64,000 nt of DNA from Membranipora membranacea. Its lineage: Eukaryota > Bryozoa > Gymnolaemata > Cheilostomatida > Membraniporidae. Under the pieces are notes generated by a model, which did not search any database, was not told the DNA's origin, and saw only the letters and a list, made by a program, of their open reading frames with translations. The stretch lies in assembly GCA_914767715.1 (NCBI GenBank), contig OU612075.1:3844001-3908000 (forward strand), written 5' to 3'. The position numbers were made by a program, and so were the translations under genes. Positions within the stretch are counted from its first letter, which is position 1; every line of letters begins with the position of its first letter. Positions 34,801 to 47,934 of the stretch are shown piece by piece.

Positions 34801-35904
34801 TTTGGTCACAGCTACCAAAGTTTGTTGACGATCAGATTTCATCTCTAACAAAGAAAAAATCAGGAGTATATAACATCAGTTTTGGTGAACAGGTCTGCAC
34901 AAAACTTACCCTGTCGGTGCAATTTTTTTGAAAGAAGCCTGCCATAGGAGTATCATAAGAGCCAGCAGTCCAAGGTCTATCTTCATTAGCGTGTACAGCA
35001 GTAGCTATGAGTCCTGTGAATGGCATCAATGGATCGGCAGCAGCTACTTGCACTAAAATACAAAATATTCATCACGTGTTGAACAAATCAGTTAAAGATG
35101 ACTAGGTAACAATCCTATAATCTTTGGGTGGTTTATGCACCAGCGCCATATCATGGTTTTATAGTCAGATGAGCTCATCGGGATTTATAACACTCTAAAT
35201 GATTGATGCAGTACAGATTAATAACCACATAATGTGGGTAATACCTTCCCCAACATTCCTTATAATCTCAACTGTTGTAATCTTTTGGCATAGCAAAAAA
35301 AGTGCTTCGCTGAAAAAGGTTAATTCTTGTTGTTTTACTTCATACTGAGATAATGATGATTGGCGAGAAGTTGAAAATTGCTCAATAACCGAGGGATACA
35401 CCCTAGTTACAGTCTTCAGACATTGCCTCTGCACTTATCGAAAATATATATGGAATATGCGCACTGTACTGATGGAAATGGTTGTATTGTTTAAAGCGCT
35501 TTCTCAGACAAGACCTACAGATAAAAAGCTGCACAGCGTTTATAGATCTCAAAGACAAATGTGCTGCTTGTTATACGTTCACCAAAGCGATGGTTTTCTT
35601 TCAACCAGTTATCAACGCTCAGTATCTGATTCTAAACAAACTAAGCAGGGCAAAATTGATCAAAATAAATGAAGCTATTATTTTTGTGTTTCAGAATTCA
35701 TTACTTACAGAAGACCAGACTTCCATCTTCTGAGGGTGAGCATATCGCTGTGAACGGTAGGGTATTTAAGGGCTGTGAGTTAGATCCCAAAGGCCACCAT
35801 GTTTGACAAGGATCAACAGTGTTCCAGTCTATCAGCCCCTGGGATAGGACAGCTACTGTAACAGCTGATGCCACCCATAGTGTGAGGCACCTCATAGTCA
35901 TCAT
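31821..35904 (-). CDS. Secreted Reeler-domain-like protein with Pro-rich and N-glycosylation-rich repeats
   Basis: Six exons in transcription order: 35904-35709, 35052-34910, 34755-34658, 33965-33893, 33287-32287 and 31989-31821 (about 559 aa); all phases agree. A signal peptide (about 1-24) is followed by a Reeler-like domain (about 65-165): PFTGLIATAVHANEDRPW, AGSYDTP, C at NCTDR, then FMIAVNLTHYWNDV. This matches the family's GF-L-A, GxF, C and final FxxxxxxxxYW pattern. Exon 5 is one long low-complexity block of hexapeptides of the PAEPLP type, then duplicated NETAES, NMTG and ELNMTSE segments with many N-x-S/T sites. The end is Cys-rich (FWCEDAG to CACDWPGAYVCPV). It is likely a heavily glycosylated extracellular or mucus-like protein. 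The Reeler call is moderate; the gene model is strong. Confidence 0.75.
32960..33262 (-). repeat. 18-bp coding minisatellite (PAEPLP repeats)
   Basis: Within exon 5 of the Reeler-like gene, 18-bp units of the type ctgcagagccact encode imperfect hexapeptides PAEPLP, PAGPLP, PTEPLP and PVGPLP. The run is interrupted by a copy of the ELNMTSE...FNTTEPL segment, which recurs near the 3' end of the exon. Confidence 0.85.
33578..33649. repeat. 21-bp tandem repeat in intron 4 of the Reeler-like gene
   Basis: Three units of ctgacactgtgttactatca g-type sequence. On the minus strand they read as SADSNTV repeats in a 75-codon frame, which lacks phase-compatible splice sites and is treated as non-coding. 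Confidence 0.75.
34257..34314. repeat. G-rich 12-bp tandem repeat
   Basis: Four to five units of gtgggggagagg within intron 3 of the Reeler-like gene. Multiple G-runs on the plus strand (C-runs in the transcript) give G-quadruplex potential in the DNA. Confidence 0.85.
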
Positions 35905-35933
35905 AAAAGCTCTTTTCTAGACAGACTAGGCTA

Positions 35934-36190
35934 AACGTGAGAGAGAGAAGACAATAATAAGCAGTGGATAATGAGGCAAATACTCAAAACCAGTAAAATG
36001 CTAACATATCAAAGCATTGAAAACTTAAAACAGTTTTAACCGCATTTGTTGGATACTCGATTATAAATGAACATTTGAATTTGTTTGAACAGCAGATGAA
36101 CCAGAAAATTAAGAACAGGTGCCTACCTCTTAGTTGGTCTTTGAAATGATCTGAACACAGGTTGGCTGTGTATATCTGCTGCTAAAGTAT
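35934..36190 (-). promoter_or_regulatory. Candidate 5' leader exon and promoter of the Reeler-like gene
   Basis: On the minus strand a donor (aagag|gtaggc) lies near 36126 and an acceptor (cgtttag) near 35934, so a leader exon is likely just above 36127. A TATA-like atataaga lies at 36248-36241 (minus), upstream of that exon. No expression evidence. Confidence 0.4.
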
Positions 36191-36249
36191 CTACACGGTT
36201 AGAGGCTTAAAAACTGATATGCTGATGGCACGAGCCGGAGTCTTATATT

Positions 36250-39200
36250 GATTGATACAGGGGCGCAGTTTGATTTATATCTCTCCTTGTCGTCAAGGTT
36301 ACTAATAAAAAGTGACAATCTGTGGTTTTTTGTGTCTTCATCTGGATTTCTCCACGCTCAATGTGACGCAGATTCCCGACGACGGCGGCAGATTTTGATT
36401 AACGCTTCATCAGATCATTAAAAACCACAAGGCTTTCATGTGACACATGGTTTTTTTATTTCTTTTCAGATCGATAAGAAGGAAATTAGAAGTTTGTGTC
36501 GAGGGATGTTTATCAATGAATCACGACCATCTCAGGATGCCATAGAACCACATGACCAGCCGGCGCATTGCAATATTATGTCATGTATTATCTTCGTAAC
36601 TGATTGACTCATGCATTCCAGACCCAACCCAATTAGAAAATAGATAACTATCTAAAAATACAGACAATGGATGAGTATACTTCTTGTCTACTCCTCCACC
36701 AGATTGTGATCTGTACTTTTGTCCTGCTCTCAGAATAACCCATATAGGGATATTGAAAATAGGATTGTCTTATTGAACTAATTACCAATCTTCCGGTGTT
36801 AAATGTAAGCAATGAGGAATATATATATATATATATCACCAGACTACTGAGCCAGAAGCCATAATCAAAATAGTGCACCCTCCCCACAGTAGAGTTTCAC
36901 AGTTGAGACAATGGGTTCAACAAATGAAGACGTTCTATTTACCCTGTTGGGAATCAGACGAGCAGGACTGCCAACTCTTCTCTGCTCTGTCGCCAATTCT
37001 TCTCTCTACTCTTCTGCTTTTTTTCAGAAAGCATGAAGAGTTTTTAAAGTTTGTATTTAGGCCCCGCCCCAAGTCGATACCTATTCATATTCAAGATTAC
37101 AAGGCATGATTACTGCGTTGCTGTGTTGATATCATAGAGATAACTCTATGGTTGATATTCGCTAAAGAGCCCCAATTTTCGGGAGGGAGAGAGGGGGCTC
37201 ATGACGTCATTTCTCTGCAACAACATGTTTCTGGTTCGGTGTCTCTCATTCTGAACGGATTCTGCAGTATCATAGTCTCATGCCATTTTCTGGGTGCACA
37301 ATGGTTAATCAAATTACATTCATAACTGGTAACTCACTCGATATGTTTGGCTTCAACAGTAGATGTCAAATATTTGTATCATATTGAATACCGAATACCA
37401 AGAATACGAAGACAATCCAATTATTTGACGATTTGATGAAGTTCAAACCCTGAAGCCAACAAAAGCCTGAAGCCCACATAAGCCTGCCCCTGACCTTATG
37501 GTTTTGGTGAGGAATGATGAGTCATTTCAGGGTGTTATAAGTTGTCTGGAAAAGTCCTAACATGTCTTTGTGACATTGACATATTAATGCGGCAGTGTCA
37601 CTCAATACAAGAAATGCAGGATTAATGTAGACCAGCTGTGCGCATCCTGCAGACTTTTTTCCAGTGTGGACAAATGGGTCATCTTTTGCCGCCTAATTGT
37701 GGCCTTATTCCTGGAAAATTTATTACATACTAGCTTTGTTTCCTGTTTCGTTTTGTGGATGTCGAAGTATGCATTGTAGGATTTCAAAATAGTGACCACT
37801 GTGTACCATGTGTGTAGCTAAGCTACATACATGTTAGGTACCTAGTACATTCCTAATTCATTCCAATCAAAAACATCATCGCTGCGGAAGGGGTGCTGAA
37901 GCCTTTATGGCCTTTTTAAAAAAAAAAAGATTGCCCACCCATGATGAAGACCAATCAATTTGTGCGCCAGATTAATACTGTCTGGTCTAGTTGTTATTTG
38001 GTCTAGTTTTATTTTTTAATATTACTATTATTGGTAAAACCAAAATTTGCCTACCTAATTTGCAGTAGAATTGCAGCTTCAATATCCCTCAAGATGTCCT
38101 CAATCAAAGGAAGTCATTATTATTCAGTTATTGAAGATCATGAGAAAATTTCGATAATCCCTCATTATTTTGCATGATCTCAATTGTGTATCCCATGACA
38201 AGGCAGTTAGTGATAAGTGGACTCAGATTCCAGGATGCTGCAGACTTCTATATCAGTTATATATTGAAAACTGTGGAGGAGTTGGTAAACAGTTGTCACA
38301 AAACTATATATGGCATTTTGTGTGGGTGATTCCTTCATGATATTATAGTGATTTGCAAACTTATAGCTTGACATTCGGAACTCAGACATTTTAATTAGCA
38401 AACATTCTTTAGTTATTGTTTTATGTATTAAGTTAGATATGCCAAATTTAGATCACAAGAAATCCCATCTGGTGCTGAGTACTTATACATCAAAATAATC
38501 TTCATATAATGGCTAGACAGATTTAACTGCAAAAACTTGGCAATATCATTGTGATTACTCAATTTCTAACAAAGTCAGTTTTTCACCAACGTCATTTATT
38601 ATTGTTGTATAACTTTATCTTATCATGCTTGCATCAAATATATAGAGTCTGCATCCTGACTTAATCTACAAATTACAATAGCCATACACCGTTATGAGTT
38701 GCTCAGGTCACCTTACTTTGTATTATGTGTTGCTCTCAGAGATGGTGGCATTGCCCTGAGAGCAAAGCCACCTCATGGTTAACTGATTTGGGAAGCAGAA
38801 TACAGCATTTGAATTTTACGGGGTCAAATCACCCCCACACCCTATGATTATGCTGGTATTGGAAAGCAATGACCTCAAATCTTCATTCATCTTCAATAAT
38901 CAAATTTTTTGACATACAAGTATTACTAAGTCTTCATGTCCTTAAACGACAATGAAAATACTATGTCCTCACAAAAGGCAAGTGCCCCCCCCCCCCCAAC
39001 AGAGAGACCAGAATTATATTTGAGTGCCTGTCTAGTATACGATGACTTAGTTAATTATTGATGGCTGAATATGTACATATGTGTTGTGATTAATTGCAAA
39101 CAAATATTGGTTTATGGTTTTTATTATTTTTATAGTCAATAGAGTGTTATCAATGATGGATTCAAAGAAGTAATATCAATGACTGTTTATGATATTTGGT

Positions 39201-39456
39201 GATATGATGTACTTCCTTGTGTGATTATATTCCCTTTACATGCTGTTAGCCTAAAACCTTGTCTTTGTCGAGGTGGAACAGAACTGTTACTGTTTTCGTT
39301 TCTCCAAGGTTCTGTTATTAATCGATGGATCTTAGCAACAGAGAACTAAATGACCTATCAACACTGCACAATTGAGTTTGAAAAATGTACAGCAGAAAAC
39401 ATCAAATTATTAATATGTAGAACGTAAAAGTGATCACTGATGTAGCAGCATGAGAC
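36250..39456. other. Spacer upstream of Reeler-like gene and downstream of zinc-finger gene
   Basis: 3.2 kb with no supported exon. It holds an (at)n run at about 36822-36836, a poly-C tract at about 38984-38998 and a short palindrome tgctctcag/ctgagagca near 38731-38764. The 3' UTR of the zinc-finger gene must lie at the upper end. ORFs of 60-78 codons show no domain. Confidence 0.6.
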
Positions 39457-42400
39457 TTAGGAAGGGAAGACGGGTTGGTTATCAGCTGAGAATGATGTGC
39501 CCACCTCAGATGTAGGTCCTGCGCTGCTGTATATGGTCTCAGAAGCTGAGTCTATTTTTCTCCTCCTTCTCCACGATCCCGGTGACGAAGAAGAAGCAGC
39601 AGAAGGGGCGGCAGGCCCAGAGGATGAGGAAGCGGATACAGCTGAGGGGGAGGAAGCAGTGGTAGATATTGTCTTCTCTCCCCCAGAGAGGGCCCTTACT
39701 CTAGGTGGTGTCATACTATGCTCAGCCTTCATATGTTTTTTTAGTAGTAGAGTGGTAGTAGAATGGTGACCGCATACTGTACATGTATAAGGGTGAATAC
39801 CCGGGTGTGATTTCTACAATATTTTCAAATACATCCTCATACACATACTGACTGATTACTGTCATCAACACCAAGCTGCATGAACAATATATCATACCAT
39901 CACAGATATCGCCGGCTCTAGCGTACCATAGCTTAACCAATGATAGCGACCCTTTTTTGTTGAACATAAGTTTATGTCCGAGATCTCCAAATTGCAGCTA
40001 ACCAATACAATAGCAGGCAACACACCCACATCAATTCACCCCGCAGCATTAATATAAGATATACTCTTGATTATGAATGCGATGCTACAACGTGCAAACA
40101 TATTATCTGAAGGCAATAAGAATTAACTAAGCTCATAGGATTGTGGTCAGAGATTTTCTGTGTTCCTGAGTTTCAGGGACTGTTTGTGTCTGAAACTTGG
40201 CCAGTGACGGCGCACTGTACATCATGTAGACAGTATTATAACAAATTACTGCAATTGTTTTTGTCAAAAGCAACAGCCAACAGAGATCAGACCAGGGAGT
40301 CTCTCACTCCATGATCAGACTAGGTCTTCAAAATTGCTTTCAACACTCTAAATTTCAAGCAAGGATCACATGATATTCCAGACAATTACCAACTTATGTC
40401 TTTCAAAAGTCTTTGAAAAACATACAAACAGTGAAGCTGCAGCCAAACTTCTTCCAAATCCACCCCAAACGAATTCGAATTGTATGTGTATCCTCACAAC
40501 TTTTACACATATTGATATACATAATGATTTTTATAGCTGGATGCCCAGTTTGCCCTATTATTTCTTATGTATTCCAACTGCCACCCATGCTGATGTATGC
40601 TGACCGGCTGGCGTGTCAACGTTCATCACAAGACAACTGCCAATTTATTTCAATCATGAGCATAGCAATTAATTTAATTTTTTTGTTGTGTTTTGTCTAA
40701 TAATCAAAAGGGTGATGTTGTTGACAATATAGAGATGAAACATTGATGAAGGTCATCTCACAAAGGCATTAGTTAGTCATAGTCTAAGCACTGATATATA
40801 TTATATGGATGAGGGGAACATATCTGACCCTGAACGATCGGCTATTTATGTATGGTTGCAGGACCGCATTTATAATCATTGATTGGTCCACAAGTTCAGG
40901 ATTGTATATAGCTAGCTTACCCTTGTAAACTTTTGTCAAGCGGAGTTTTTAAAGGATGTTACTGTGGAAGGACAATCAATGCATAGCGTAAAAGCATTGA
41001 ATTCCATATCTGGAATAGCATCATTAGCTTTCTTTTGCAAAACAAAGGGCTTGCAAAAATAGCCAGTCCCTAGTAGCAATCTAGAAATGCCCTAATCATC
41101 GACACTGTATGGGGCATAATTACTGTTTGCAATTTTGTAAACAAGACAATTTCTCAGGCTAATTATTCATGCTACTAGGGACAGCCAATCAGATAACAGT
41201 CAGATGGGTCCCTGTGTTTAGTGTCCTAACCGTATAACGCTATGATACTATTTCTATTCTAAGAGAAGAATCTAATTCAGTGCGTAAAAGCTATCAGATT
41301 TTCAGCTTTATTTAGATCTTGACACAAAGCTTTATACTGATGGCATATCTCCACAAATAGCTGTACCACTGATACATAAATTCATATCAGTGGGTCTAAG
41401 TCAGCGTCATTGATAGTATGTGGCGGCATATGATACAGTTACTGGCAATTTTATTATTTAGTACTTACATTCATGTGTTTGAGGAGTTCTACATGATCCA
41501 GAGATCCGAATGAACAGATAGGACATTTATGAGGTTTCTCTCCAGTGTGTATGGTGTAGTGCCTCATCAATACATGCTTCTTATTTGTTTTATATGAACA
41601 TATGTTACATTTAAAGGGTAGAATTCCTTTATGGCTCAACATATGAGACCTACAATGATCAGGTGCATGGTAAGTATAAACTAAGTGGAGCTTCTACAGA
41701 GCCACGTAGTGAGACAAAACTTCACTAAGTTATTCAAGTAAAGAAGGTTTACTGCTGACGTTTAACTGTTGATGTACAAACCTCATACTAGATATACTCT
41801 TAGATCTCCATCCACAGTCTGTACACTGATACATTCCAGCGCTGATATTATGTCTTAGTTCAGCTTCAACTGCTTCCCTATAATTAATATAACTATCAAT
41901 ATAACTACACTACTGATGTACCGATGTGATACATTCTAATATTAAATATACCGGGCAACACAAAAAGAACATTTTAGCAATACTGTCAATGCCATGTCAA
42001 TGCCAGTCTCAGTGACACAAATTAGAACAACACTCCATTGCCTGGTCCAGAGGTGTTCCATTTATAGGTTTAAATATCAGCAAATTTTTAATTCCCAAAA
42101 TGCTATGAGTAAGCTGCATTCTGCTAATAGTCTTATAATTAGTGGTGTTTAAATCTGAAGTTTATCTTCCTGCTGCATATTCTGAAAAAAAGTGTTAGTT
42201 ATAATCCTGTTAATGAGTGATTAATGGTTGAGTTGGAAACCCGATTGTACTAAAACAGCTCAGCTTAATCTACTCTAAAAAGAAGACATGGTTGGGGACT
42301 TGGGGTAGTAGGGCTGCACTGCATCTGCGTAATAATCATATACCACAACTCACATTATAATAAATACTTGTGGTCAACATAAAATCATCCCTATATGCAG

Positions 42401-45400
42401 ATCAGTAACCATTTCACAATGACTTAAAGCCAAAGAGATGACATAGATTAAAACAAGCAACATACATCTATGAGTATTTTACTCATGTTAATTTTGTCTT
42501 TTGTTGACAGGATGTTACCATTTGTTTCTTGGTGAACGCAAACTTACAAGAAATAACTTCCATATAAAGTCAAAACTATGCATAATAATATTCAAATTTA
42601 TCTTCTCCAAAACTCTCCATATGGACCTCCCACCCTAATCTAACCCAGTGCCTAATAAACTAATCGGATAAAACTGTAACTTGTCGTAAACAGAAACAAC
42701 TTCAATTTCTGCATTACCACTAGCCTGAATAAGTCTACTTGATATACGCCAGCATACTTTTGGTCTATCATACATCACATTCATATTTTTACATAATGCA
42801 AACATCTAACATGATATATTGTGCACTTGGTTTTTGATTTTGTACATTGAATTTCAAGATATCAACTTTTTATAAATCAATAGGAAGATGTAGCAGAAGA
42901 AAATTTCTTGATCATATCCATATCTTTGGACACTTCTGCTCATGCTTGCTTTCCTCGACAAGGTTGAGTTATGAAGATGAATCTTGGTAAAATTTGTAAA
43001 TGAGATAGGCTGATTCCAAATTTAGCAATCACTATTGAGGTGACTCACCTGTGATAATCCGCCTTCAAATCTGTGGTTTCTTAAAATCATGTAACGCTCA
43101 CAAACACACACGTATACACATGCACAGAAGTATACTAAGAGAAATAGCTAACCTTATCTGATTCTCGACTTCCCCTGATGGAGGTATATTTCTGTTATCA
43201 TGACTCCGTAGCTCAGAAGTAGCGTTCTCAGTTTCAGACTGATAGTGTGTATGTAAAGGTGAAGTGATCTCGATATCAGCGTCTATATCACAAATACTCA
43301 GCGGCTGCCGATCATCAGGCTCACCCTATACAGTATATAATGATATACTAAGAGTAAAATATAATTAATTACTTTAATAATTGTGTTGCTGTGTAAGGAT
43401 CATGTTACATTCAGAGTTACTTCCCCATGTTGGTCGGAGTGTGCAACTTCAAGCCATCTATTTACATCATTTTAATTTGCGATACTTGCCGCTACAATAA
43501 TTTTTAAAAAAATCTATTTGGGGATGAAGAAACCTTGTCTCCAAAGATAGATGAAATAAATAAATGCAGCTGATTCTCAAGGCCTATGAGGAGCACCAAT
43601 GGATCACTCAAAGTTTGTGTGCATCATGGACTGCTACTGACATGAATGTAGATATAAGTGAGGTGATCTATCAAGGTCGAATAGGAAAATATAGAATAGA
43701 AATTTCACGAGTGTACATTGAACTACAACAAGGCAATAACATGGCAAGTATGAAAAACCTAGCCCCATTCTGGAGCAAGCAAAAGTGTAAGATTATACAC
43801 ACCTTGACAACATCAGCTGTAATATTAACAGAGTCAGATTGAGAACGAGAAGAGAACATATCAGCTAGACTAGGCATAGGAGAGAGATGATCTTCTGGAG
43901 ATGAGGGCTGGTGAGAGGAAGAGGCTAGAGGTGACATGGCTCCACTCTTGTTCTCATCAGCTGAGGCATACAGGGGTGTAGTGACTGAAGTGTCAGCCTG
44001 GGGGAACACTGAAGACGCCTTGTCTACAACATATCGTTATTCAGAATTAAAGCGGCCCACAATAATTTTTTGCCATATCCGCTCTGAATATAAAAAAAAG
44101 TTTTGGTTGCCGGCAGTTCAGAAATTTGCAAAAATAGTTAAATTCTACAACCTACATTCAATACATACAACTAGTTATTCTAAAGCCAAGCTCCAAATTT
44201 ACTCTATTTAATTCAATTCTCATGTGATTAGGTGTATGAACTCGATCCTTGAAGAGCCTCACACTAATAATGAAAGGATTAAGGTTTATCATTGCCTAGT
44301 TTCATGCTGCTATCTGATTGCCTGTCCCTAGTAGAGGTGCGTTCCTGAATGTAAGACCTTGTGACAGTCACCAGACTGAAACTGTTAGTCTCATTATGAT
44401 CTTTATTATGAGTTTTTTTTTTCCCAGAGTTTTTTTTTGGTCTTACCACAACAGACATCAATAAAAATTGGTTTGTCAAAATCACAGCAAAAATAAAACA
44501 AAAATAAAACAGTGCATTCAGCTTGTTGCCCTTCGTTTGCACATACTCCAAAAAACTACTAGGGACAAGTACTACAATGTCAAGTGAGTTATTTCATCAT
44601 TGTCTATAATAGATGAACACAGCTGCTTGCGAGTTGATATTACTATTTCTAGAATAGTATTAACAATTCTGTGCGTTAGAATCATTACCTGAACTGGATT
44701 CACCATCATGCAGAAGAGACACGGACATAATATCTGATGATTTCACTTCGGATTCCAATGATTGACTGAGTGTCTGTAGGGTTGTAGCTTGAGTCAGATT
44801 AGGAGGTGCAGGTAACATATCAACTCTGCTTAAACCTCTTAGCACTACAATGGCACATCAAGGAGATTAATTAAAAGTCTACCTCATTGTCAATCTGAAA
44901 GCCCCAGTTTGAGCTGCAAATATTCAATTGTTTTACATGCTCAGACAGTCTACAATACTGCATGGGCTCTCAAATATTTTGAAATATTCCGTAGTTTTCA
45001 GCCCTCACATACTAAAACATTGCACCCATGGGAGATATTTGTATATGTTATACAATAGGAATAGGGAGTTTGACTCACAGTTGGAATGATGAGACTTGAT
45101 ATGCCTGTAGACTGAGGACTGCGTGGTGAATGTGCGAGGGCAGTGAGGACATCTGTGGCGGCGCAACATCTTCACATAACTTCTAGTTCCCAGACTCAAT
45201 CCTTGAGGTGAGTAGAAATGAGATTGTAGTGGAATGCTGGGACAAAAAACTCATGTTTGGAAAAATTAAATAGAGTTGAATAAACACCCTTGAGAAAATT
45301 CATTTCTTTCAATGCCGATTCCAATAGTGAAGATAATAGCTTCGGAAATGATTCTCAATGTTCCAGGTCTCAAAACTTTACTACGAAGCCTAAGATAATC

Positions 45401-46073
45401 AGGTTGTTAAGATGCTAGTGAAAGCCAACTCTTGTCAAAATAGAGATGTATTCAGTGAAATCTGATCACACTAATCCATTATGTGAGGACATCAGAGGTA
45501 ACATACTTGAAACAAGGAGTAACAGTTCCTGCTTGCTTTAAGCTCACAATGATAATGTTATTTATCAAGCCTTACCTAGTTTACTGGGCTGTCTGTTGAG
45601 TGAGGGTAGAGCTGGAGTGACATTTTGGAATGGATCTGGAGGGGGCATTGGGAGGACATTGATTGAGTTTTCGGCTCTGCCTCCGATGACCTGAGGTCCA
45701 CAGTTTACTGGTGTTACATTGTGATGAGCAAGAGGCTGAAAAAACAAGGTGGTTATACACACAGATACAATCAGCTAACAAATCACATTAGAAATATTGG
45801 AATTCGGTCCAGAAACAGAAAGTGCTCAATGCTGCAAAGGTGGCAGGGTTGTGAAGGGCTGCAATATTTAATTACATGGATTACTGTTACCAGGAATGTG
45901 ATAGATCATACCTCGTCATAACATAAATCCTGCAGGATGGACTTGACTTCTTTGGCTAAACTTCTTATTGTGCACACAGTCAGAGCCACTTCTCTTATGC
46001 TTCTACTTTTGAGACTGAGTTGAAGCTGCATTACCTCCCTGCTAGTGAGTGAGCTAGTTGATCCCTCATCCAT
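39457..46073 (-). CDS. Five-finger C2H2 zinc-finger protein
   Basis: Nine exons in transcription order: 46073-45912, 45735-45576, 45201-45079, 44844-44689, 44023-43803, 43325-43153, 41877-41782, 41649-41469 and 39813-39457 (about 542 aa); all phases agree. Finger 1 (about 124-146) reads CPHC...H-x3-H. Fingers 2-5 are contiguous from about residue 348: CTDC, CNIC, CPIC and CTVC, with linkers HTGEKPH and HPGIHPY. Between them lies a Ser/Pro/Glu-rich acidic region. The C-terminus is Ser/Ala-rich with RRRRK as a likely nuclear signal. It is probably a nuclear DNA-binding regulator; targets are unknown. The spacing of fingers 2-5 recalls REST/ZNF513-type proteins, but orthology is not claimed. The start ATG at 46073 is the first in frame; an upstream coding exon is possible. 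Confidence 0.85.
40995..41282. mobile_element. hAT-like MITE, copy 1
   Basis: 288 bp, with ends cattgaatt and aattcagtg (imperfect inverted repeat) and flanking 8-bp duplication cgtaaaag (40987-40994 and 41283-41290). A near-identical copy is at 56966-57252. It contains an internal inverted pair tccctagtagca/tgctactaggga. It lies in the last intron of the zinc-finger gene. Confidence 0.88.
44323..44567. mobile_element. Possible MITE with TGTCCCTAGTAG ends
   Basis: Perfect 12-bp inverted ends tgtccctagtag and ctactagggaca are 245 bp apart, in an intron of the zinc-finger gene. The same motif pair sits inside the hAT-like MITE copies, which suggests a related or nested family. No target duplication was recognised. 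Confidence 0.5.
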
Positions 46074-47820
46074 CTTATTCTTACCAGGCTTCAAATCATT
46101 ATAAATGCAGAGTTTTGAAACAAGGGCTGAACTACGCTGTGACTATCACTGTTATAAAATGTTAGTTAACTGATCCAAGTATACAGGCCAGGCAAAGTTT
46201 GACTGGACCACCCAAGAGAAGCCAGTCAAACATTGCCACAGGCCCTGGTTTTTTTGAGTAGGACCTCATGGGTAGACAGATTATATCCCATAAACATATG
46301 ATACCCTAGACTGGAAACTATTGGCTATTTGATACAGGCTCAGTGTCCTCTCTAATCCAGTGCTTTCCTCATGACACAACGACACTGTGCTATGCTATCC
46401 ACTTGTTCACTGAAGCGCATAAAAGTTGTGTGAAAAATGGTGCATCTGATCAGGGAGAATGGAAGGGGCCCTCGAGAAAGGTTTAATTTCAAATGTATAA
46501 TTGTCAACCAAATGCTTTAAATCTGAGCTCAGAACACTTCGTCTTCATGGTTCTAGCTCTTGGCTATCAATGAAACTTTAGTATGTTGATAAAAAAAAAA
46601 CATCTCAGCAGTTATCCCAGGTCAGGAGACACAGTGGTTACAGCACAAGCGAGTCACCTTCACTGCTGTGTAGTGTATGGCACATCAGATCATTTGATCT
46701 ATTTATACTTTACTGGTGATATCTATTTATTTAGTCCAGGTACTAAAGTCTGCAACATGGTGCTCGATAGAGTGCGGCTTCGCCTGATTCAAATTTTCTG
46801 AGATACAAAACTGTAAAGTATATCTGTCTGCGACTTCCTAATGTATTAAACAGAATACACAGCGAGCCATAGAGTTCAGCTGCTGGTACTCATAATTTGC
46901 ACCCTATACCCATATATCCACAATACCCTACCTACAGGATGAAAATATTCACTGATTTAAATTTAGCGACCAAGCCAAGAATAGTAAAACTGGTAAATTT
47001 ATAATTTAATAAAAGTTTGCATAATGTGGTTTAGTCTCAAAGAGGCAGAGGGGGGGGGGTTGTTCTTTATACATTAATTATTTAGCATCTTTTCGTTTCA
47101 GCTGAATTACTTTAGAATTTTTCTCCCGCGCCATTTTCACCCTTCATACATGCATCCATAGATTGAAACTATCTCACAGTGGTGTACGATATCCAACGTA
47201 GTTGGGCGGATAATCTGTATTGGTTTGGCATTAGCCTGTGTTCAGAAGCTTGTTAAGACAGGCTAGTTTGGCATATACTGATAGAAAAAATGTCTTGAAT
47301 GACGATCAGACAAATTATTTGCTTATGGTAATTGCCTGAGTTGCATTGATTGACCATTTCTTTTGGTGGATTGGCACAAAAACATCGGGCAGTTGGCTGG
47401 ACACTGTTCATACATGGTCAGAGGGACAAATCTTTTTGATCGGCATGCAGAACAAATTTTTTTATTGTGATGGGAAAATTTTATTACAAAACATTGCCTG
47501 ATTGTCACAGTTCAGATGATAACAAGGAAACAGAATTGTTGTAGTTGAAACATTTTATACATTGACATGACTACCATTGCAATGCCACATCATAAGTGGA
47601 TAGCACAGTCATGTCGCATCGAGATGGATGCACTGAATTAGGAAGGACGCTCTAAGCAGGGAGAATTTCTCCCTACTCTACTCAGCAAGGAATTGATCAA
47701 CGGTAGTTTCCCGTCCACAGTATTTATATGTTGGATATCCAAAGGCCTATACAGAATACACTAAACAAGTGAAGAACTCCTTGTTATAATATAGTATAGC
47801 AATCTGCTGTTCTTTTTGCA
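46074..47820. other. Spacer between zinc-finger gene and LINE relic
   Basis: This probably contains the zinc-finger promoter. It holds a poly-G tract at about 47051-47059 and a micro-MITE at 47232-47265 (listed separately). No supported exon was found. Confidence 0.6.
47232..47265. mobile_element. 34-bp palindromic micro-MITE with perfect 9-bp target duplication
   Basis: The ends tagcctgt and acaggcta flank a core with agcttgttaagacagg. The 9-bp word gtttggcat occurs immediately on both sides (47223-47231 and 47266-47274). It belongs to the same family as 14019-14069. Confidence 0.75.
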
Positions 47821-47934
47821 TCGGTGGGCGCTTTGGTAGTTCCTAGTCTCTTCTACAGGGGGTTGAACTACTTCTCTTTTTTTCCAGTTGTGCGCTGGGT
47901 TTTGTACCTTGCATATTGTTTCCTCTTGTATCTC

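Noticed and set aside
36873-37109. 78-codon ORF in the spacer upstream of the Reeler-like gene
   Set aside because: No recognisable domain, no splice support, and compositionally unremarkable.
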